DNA of 34,092 nucleotides from positions 1 through 34,092 of the forward strand of contig JAAYYA010000490.1 of assembly GCA_012515595.1 (NCBI GenBank). Direction: 5' to 3'. This document shows positions 30,673 through 34,092 of this stretch, piece after piece. Source of the stretch: Actinomycetales bacterium (GTDB lineage: Bacteria; Actinomycetota; Actinomycetes; Actinomycetales; Dermatophilaceae). Below the pieces are notes generated by a model. That model was given only the letters and a program-made list of their open reading frames with translations, did no database searches and was not told the origin of the DNA. Both the position numbers and the translations under genes were made by a program. Numbering within the stretch: position 1 is the stretch's first letter; each line of letters starts with the position of its first letter.

Positions 30673-32193
30673 GTGAGCGACGCCCAGACCCTCGCGGTGA
30701 CCGGCCGGACGACGGCGCCGGCATCACGCGGCGAGTCGGTGCAGCCCGGCTCGGGCCTCCGGGCGCTCGCCCTCGCCGGCCTGGTGCTCACCGTGCTGAC
30801 CGCGGCGGCGTCGCTGATCTTCATGGTGACGCTCCCGGCCGAGCCCGTCGAGCAGCTCAACAGCACGGTCGCGGCCAGCCTGCTGACCGTCGGGATGGTC
30901 GGCCTCGCGGCGGCGGGCACCGTGCTGGCCCGCCAGCAGCCGCGCTCGACCATCGCCTGGCTGATGATCGGCACGGCCCTGGCCTGGCTGCTGAGCAACC
31001 TGTCGCTGGCCGGGGCGTGGTGGCTCCTGGACCGGGGCAGCGGGGCGGCCACCGTCGCCGGGTGGCTCACCAACTGGAGCTGGATCCCCGCGCAGGCGCT
31101 GTCCATGGTGATGCTGCTGCGCCTGCCCACCGGTCGGCTGCCGAGCCCGCGCTGGCGGGTGGTCGAGCGGGTGGTGCTGGGGTGGGCGACTCTCGCGATC
31201 CTGACGACCGCGCTGCTGCCCGGCCCGCTGGGGGCCGAGATCCTGGCCCCGCTGACCAACCCCGTGGGGGTCGGTGCCCTGGCGGGCATCTCCGACGGGC
31301 TGCTCAGCGCCCTGTTCGTGGTCCTGCCTCTCCTCGTCCTCGCCTCCGCGGCGGCGCCGGTCGTGCGCTGGCGCCGGGCCGGCACCCGTGAGCGCGCCGC
31401 CCTGCGGTGGATCGCCATCGCGGCGCTGGCCGTCGCGGTGGCCGCACCGCTGGCCGTCGTGAGCGAGGCGGGCGAGGTCCTCCAGGGCGTGGCCGGCCTC
31501 CTGCTCCCGATCGGCATCGGCCTGGCCGTGCTCCGCGAGCAGCTGTGGGACCTGGACCTGCGCCGCCGCTACGACCGGCTGCGGCTGACCCGCGACCAGG
31601 AGCGCGAGCGCCTGCGCCGCGAGTTGCACGACTCGCTCGGTCCGGTGCTGGGCTCCATCTCGATGCGCGCCGAGGCCGCCCGCAACGTCCTGGCCAGCGG
31701 GGACACCGCCCGCGCCGACGACCTGCTCGGCTCGATCGGCGACGCCACCGAGGGGGCCCTCGCCGAGGTCCGTCGGCTGATCGACGACCTCGGGCCCGGC
31801 GCCCTCCACGACCACGACCTGGTGCCGGCGCTGCGCGTCCAGCTGGCCGCCTACGCCGACCGCTTCCCGGTCACCCTCGACGCCCATCCCGACCCGCTGC
31901 CGCCGCTGGAGGAGAAGGCGGCCGCCACGGCATACCTCGTGATCAGCGAGGCGGTGCGCAACGCCGCCCGCCACTCGGGCGGCACCGGCGCCACCGTTTC
32001 GGTCCGTATGACGGGTGATCGCCTCCGCGCCGAGGTCCGGGACGACGGTCGTGGGCTGGGCGGGTCGACGGAGGGCGTCGGCCGCTCCGGCATGGCCACC
32101 CGGATCGCCGAGGAGGGCGGCCGGCTCCTCGTCGAGGACGGCGAGCTGGGCGGCACCGTGGTGAGCTTCGAGCTGCCGGGGGCGCTGCGGTGA
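30673..32193 (+). CDS. Sensor histidine kinase (NarL-type partner)
   Basis: A 506-residue membrane kinase. The N-terminal half carries about eight helices (from about residue 28, ALALAGLVLTVLTAAAS, to about 290) and little extracytoplasmic sequence, implying sensing within or near the membrane. The HisKA_3 dimerization domain reads ERERLRRELHDSLGPVLG with phospho-accepting His319. The ATPase domain has SEAVRNAARHSGG (N-box), EVRDDGRGLGG and GVGRSGMATRIAEEGG. The start is taken as GTG 30673; an in-frame GTG at 30601 is possible but lies upstream of the -10 box. Its stop overlaps the regulator start by four bases (GTGA). Signal unknown. Confidence 0.94.
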   Translation: MSDAQTLAVTGRTTAPASRGESVQPGSGLRALALAGLVLTVLTAAASLIFMVTLPAEPVEQLNSTVAASLLTVGMVGLAAAGTVLARQQPRSTIAWLMIGTALAWLLSNLSLAGAWWLLDRGSGAATVAGWLTNWSWIPAQALSMVMLLRLPTGRLPSPRWRVVERVVLGWATLAILTTALLPGPLGAEILAPLTNPVGVGALAGISDGLLSALFVVLPLLVLASAAAPVVRWRRAGTRERAALRWIAIAALAVAVAAPLAVVSEAGEVLQGVAGLLLPIGIGLAVLREQLWDLDLRRRYDRLRLTRDQERERLRRELHDSLGPVLGSISMRAEAARNVLASGDTARADDLLGSIGDATEGALAEVRRLIDDLGPGALHDHDLVPALRVQLAAYADRFPVTLDAHPDPLPPLEEKAAATAYLVISEAVRNAARHSGGTGATVSVRMTGDRLRAEVRDDGRGLGGSTEGVGRSGMATRIAEEGGRLLVEDGELGGTVVSFELPGALR

Positions 32194-32816
32194 TCCGCGT
32201 CGCGCTGGCCGATGACCACCCGGTTTTCCGCGAGGGCCTGCAGCTGCTGCTCGAGAGCTCCGGGGACATCGAGGTCGTCGGGGTGGCGGGCGACGGGGCC
32301 GAGCTGCTGGAGATCCTGGAGCGGCCGGGACTCGAGGTCGACGTGGTCGTCGTCGACCTCGACATGCCCGTGCTCGACGGGGTCGCGACCGCCCGCCGCC
32401 TGTCGGCCTCCCGCCCCGAGCTCGGCATCCTCGCGCTCACCATGCACGACGAGCCGACGGTCGTGGGCCGCGCGCTCGACGCCGGCGTGCGCGGATACGT
32501 CCTCAAGGGTGCCGGCCACGGGGCGATCGCCCGCGCGGTGCGCGCCGTCGCCGAGGGCGACACCGTGCTGAGTGGGCCGGTGGGCGAGGCCGTGCGGCGC
32601 CGGTCGCTGACCTCCGACGAGCCGGTCCTGCCCGGGCTGTCGGCGCGTGAGTCCGAGGTGCTCACCCTCGTGGCCCAGGGTCGCGACTACCACGAGATCG
32701 CGCGCTCGCTCTACCTGTCGGTCAAGACGGTGCAGAACCACGTGAGCGCGCTGCTGTCCAAGACCGGCGCCCGCACCCGGGCCGAGCTGGTCGCCCTCGC
32801 CCGCGACGCGCAGTAG
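32190..32816 (+). CDS. NarL/FixJ-family response regulator
   Basis: A 208-residue response regulator. The receiver domain has Asp8/Asp9 (ALADDHPVFREG), phospho-acceptor Asp56 (VVVVDLDMPVLDG), Thr84 (ALTMHD) and Lys106 (GYVLKGAG). The C-terminal LuxR-type HTH reads LSARESEVLTLVAQGRDYHE and SVKTVQNHVSALLSKTGA. It starts with GTG inside the kinase stop codon region, so the pair is translationally coupled. Targets may include the lipase gene upstream, an inference from position only. It shares domain order with the regulator at 5610-6263 but the sequences are clearly different, so the two systems are not recent duplicates. Confidence 0.95.
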   Translation: MIRVALADDHPVFREGLQLLLESSGDIEVVGVAGDGAELLEILERPGLEVDVVVVDLDMPVLDGVATARRLSASRPELGILALTMHDEPTVVGRALDAGVRGYVLKGAGHGAIARAVRAVAEGDTVLSGPVGEAVRRRSLTSDEPVLPGLSARESEVLTLVAQGRDYHEIARSLYLSVKTVQNHVSALLSKTGARTRAELVALARDAQ

Positions 32817-32897
32817 AGCCCGCCCCGCCCTGCGCGCCGCACCACCCCTCCGCACGCCTCACGCCCCCTCCACAGTCCCTCCTCTGTGACCGGCGGA

Positions 32898-32945
32898 AAT
32901 GGTCGCGCGGTTCTTGTCGCATGCGCCATCTTCCGCGCGACCAAA
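32898..32945. repeat. 48-nt imperfect palindrome, family B copy 2
   Basis: Arms GGTCGCGCGG and CCGCGCGACC surround a GTCGCATGCG core, with the same total length and right-hand end (GCGCGACCAAAA) as the copy at 11106-11153. It lies in the 306-bp gap between the response regulator and a membrane-protein gene. Confidence 0.7.
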
Positions 32946-32963
32946 ATCGCTGATCGCAACCTC

Positions 32964-32993
32964 CCGTGGCACCTCGCGTAGCGAGACCCACGG
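32964..32993. terminator. Stem-loop in the gap after the second two-component operon
   Basis: CCGTGG pairs with CCACGG outside, and CTCGC with GCGAG inside, around a GTA loop, with small internal bulges. It lies about 150 bases beyond the response-regulator stop and may end that transcript. The rest of the 306-bp gap (32817-33122) holds family B copy 2 and no visible gene. Confidence 0.4.
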
Positions 32994-33122
32994 CGCAGCC
33001 CAACCATCCCGGCCGATCACCCCTCGAGATCGGGAAGCGCGCCCCTGTCGCCCGGGAAACCGGGAACGCCAGCGTGGTGCCCAACGGTCGGGAGCAGCCT
33101 GGCCGATCCCGGAAGGAACACC

Positions 33123-33731
33123 ATGCTCACCTCACGCCGCTCGCTCACCGCCCTCGTGGCCATCTGCGGGGCCCTGGTCCTCAACGCCTTCGTGCTCAGC
33201 CCGTTCTGGATCCTGGCCCCGGCCGAGAAGTTCACCGACACCGCGTCCGTCCCTGCCTTCCCCTGGAGCCAGGGGATCAGCTGGCTGCTGCTCACCCTGC
33301 TCATCCCGGTCATCCCGGCCCTGGTGCGCGCGAGCCGGCGCGCCATCCCGGCGTGGGTCATCCCGGTCGTCCAGGTCGCGCTGGCCATGCAGGCGGCGAC
33401 GCACTTCGTCCAGGGCTTCGTGATGGCCTGGCTGCTTCCCCTGGCGCCCGAGGTGCTGGATCTGACCACCGACGGCGGCGCGCTCCAGATCGCGATGTTC
33501 GCCATCTGGGTCTTCTTCTTGGTCACCAACGTGGCCTTCGCCGTGGTCCTGTGGCGCGCCGGGCACAGCAAGGTCGCGGCCATCCTGATGGCGGTCGGCG
33601 CGGTCGTCACCCCCGTCTTCGGGCCCTTCGGCGCCGGCCTGCTCGCCCTCGGCCTGACCCTCATCGCTCTCGGCGCGCTGCGCTCCCGCACCGAGGTGGC
33701 GTCCTCCCAGCCGGAGCCGGTCACCGTCTGA
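33123..33731 (+). CDS. Small polytopic membrane protein of unknown function
   Basis: A 202-residue hydrophobic protein with about six predicted helices (first LTALVAICGALVLNAFVL, last LLALGLTLIALGAL) and short loops. The segment VQVALAMQAATHFVQGFVMAW and the C-terminal tail SSQPEPVTV are its main features. I do not recognise the family. It has a good ribosome-binding site, GGAAGGA, a few bases before the ATG. It is a stand-alone gene followed by the family C stem-loop and a convergent aldo/keto reductase gene. A similarly sized membrane protein at 8318-9019 shows no clear sequence similarity to it. Confidence 0.78.
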   Translation: MLTSRRSLTALVAICGALVLNAFVLSPFWILAPAEKFTDTASVPAFPWSQGISWLLLTLLIPVIPALVRASRRAIPAWVIPVVQVALAMQAATHFVQGFVMAWLLPLAPEVLDLTTDGGALQIAMFAIWVFFLVTNVAFAVVLWRAGHSKVAAILMAVGAVVTPVFGPFGAGLLALGLTLIALGALRSRTEVASSQPEPVTV

Positions 33732-33737
33732 GCCTGT

Positions 33738-33811
33738 CAACCTGGGCACGCTTGTCCCGGTTGTGCGCGACCTATAGGGCGTGCACAGGCGCGACAAGCG
33801 TGCCCAGGTTG
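33738..33811. terminator. Stem-loop family C copy 2, between convergent genes
   Basis: A 19-base arm, CAACCTGGGCACGCTTGTC, and its exact reverse complement (33793-33811) flank 36 bases containing GCGCGACCTATAGGGCG. It lies 6 bases after the membrane-protein stop and 5 bases before the aldo/keto reductase stop, so it probably terminates both. Its stem differs from copy 1 by two compensated base pairs. Confidence 0.78.
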
Positions 33812-33816
33812 GGGTC

Positions 33817-34092
33817 TCAGGCGCGGACCTGCGTGAACGCCGCGGTCGCCGGGTCGGCGCCGATGAACTCGTCGGTGTCCAGCGCGCTGATCGCGGCCAC
33901 GTCCTCGTCGGTCAGCTCGAAGGAGAACAGGTCCAGGTTGCCGGCGATCCGCTCAGGGGTGACCGACTTGGGGATGACGATGGTGCCCTGCTGGACGTGC
34001 CAGCGCAGCACGACCTGGCCGGTGGTGACACCGAGGCGCTCGGCGACCGCGGTCACCGCCGGGGCGTGCAGGTCCTTGCCCTGGCCCAGCGG
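33817..34092 (-). CDS. Aldo/keto reductase, C-terminal part (5' end outside window)
   Basis: The last 91 residues of an NADPH-dependent aldo/keto reductase, open to the window edge. The visible part starts PLGQGKDLHAP and includes VAERLGVTTGQVVLRWHVQQ, then TIVIPKSVTPERIAGNLDLF, a cofactor-binding signature (Ile-Pro-Lys-Ser, Arg and Asn contact the NADPH phosphate and adenine in the family). The closing region LTDEDVAAISALDTDEFIGADP resembles 2,5-diketo-D-gluconate reductase-like members. The catalytic Asp-Tyr-Lys-His residues lie outside the window. It converges on the membrane-protein gene across a shared stem-loop. Confidence 0.93.
   Translation of the reverse strand, partial: PLGQGKDLHAPAVTAVAERLGVTTGQVVLRWHVQQGTIVIPKSVTPERIAGNLDLFSFELTDEDVAAISALDTDEFIGADPATAAFTQVRA

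Noticed and set aside
8318..33731. The two small membrane proteins (8318-9019 and 33123-33731) as paralogues
   Set aside because: They are similar in size and helix number, but I could not align conserved motifs between them.

Overview
The window is high-GC DNA (roughly 70% GC by eye) with strong G/C third-position bias, GTG starts, TANNNT boxes six or seven bases before start codons, secreted proteins with cell-wall-binding type 2 (CWB2) repeats, an actinobacterial MurA2-type enzyme, DrrAB-like exporters and a dodecin. This points to an actinobacterium, most likely Micrococcales near the Intrasporangiaceae/Ornithinimicrobiaceae. That placement is inference from gene content, not a database match. 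About 28 protein genes and one tRNA are visible; the first and last genes run off the window.

Layout. 1-5470: a very large secreted subtilisin-family (S8) protease with C-terminal CWB2 repeats, divergent from a regulator with TrmB-like and LuxR-type ends. 5486-9624: a 32-nt tandem repeat array, a two-component pair (kinase and NarL-type regulator), a small membrane protein and a DinB-family enzyme whose stop codon overlaps its neighbour's. 9721-11031: a MurA2-like enolpyruvyl transferase with Asp in place of the catalytic-loop Cys. 11268-15885 (minus): a SpoIID/LytB protein with three CWB2 repeats, an NCS1 permease and a cysteine hydrolase, closely spaced like an operon. 16106-18173: a secreted endonuclease/exonuclease/phosphatase-fold protein, tRNA-Lys(UUU), a small unknown gene and strong stem-loops. 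18186-21887 (minus): a second S8 protease with three CWB2 repeats. 22027-26586: methyltransferase, dodecin, an MMPL/RND transporter behind a palindrome resembling an iron box, a membrane-anchored unknown, and a CueP-like copper lipoprotein. 26692-28535 (minus): a two-gene DrrAB-type ABC exporter. 28729-32816: a DUF308/HdeD-like membrane domain fused to a lipase-type hydrolase, then a second two-component pair. 33123-34092: a small membrane protein and the C-terminal part of an aldo/keto reductase.

Themes. Three CWB2-anchored surface proteins within 22 kb, two of them proteases, suggest investment in cell-surface proteolysis and wall remodelling; the SpoIID protein and the MurA2 paralogue also concern the wall. 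Two complete NarL-type two-component systems and several exporters suggest envelope and stress responses.

The least ordinary material is between genes. There are three dispersed repeat families: (A) tandem 32-nt units at three loci sharing a GCGCTCGGTGG core; (B) two 48-nt imperfect palindromes centred on GCATGC; (C) two long stem-loops with 36-nt inter-arm segments and two compensatory base-pair changes, both between convergent genes. I did not find a complete new defence or mobile system; these repeat families and the protein oddities (MurA2 Asp120, a kinase with a second, His-less dimerization-like segment, the HdeD-lipase fusion) are the best leads.
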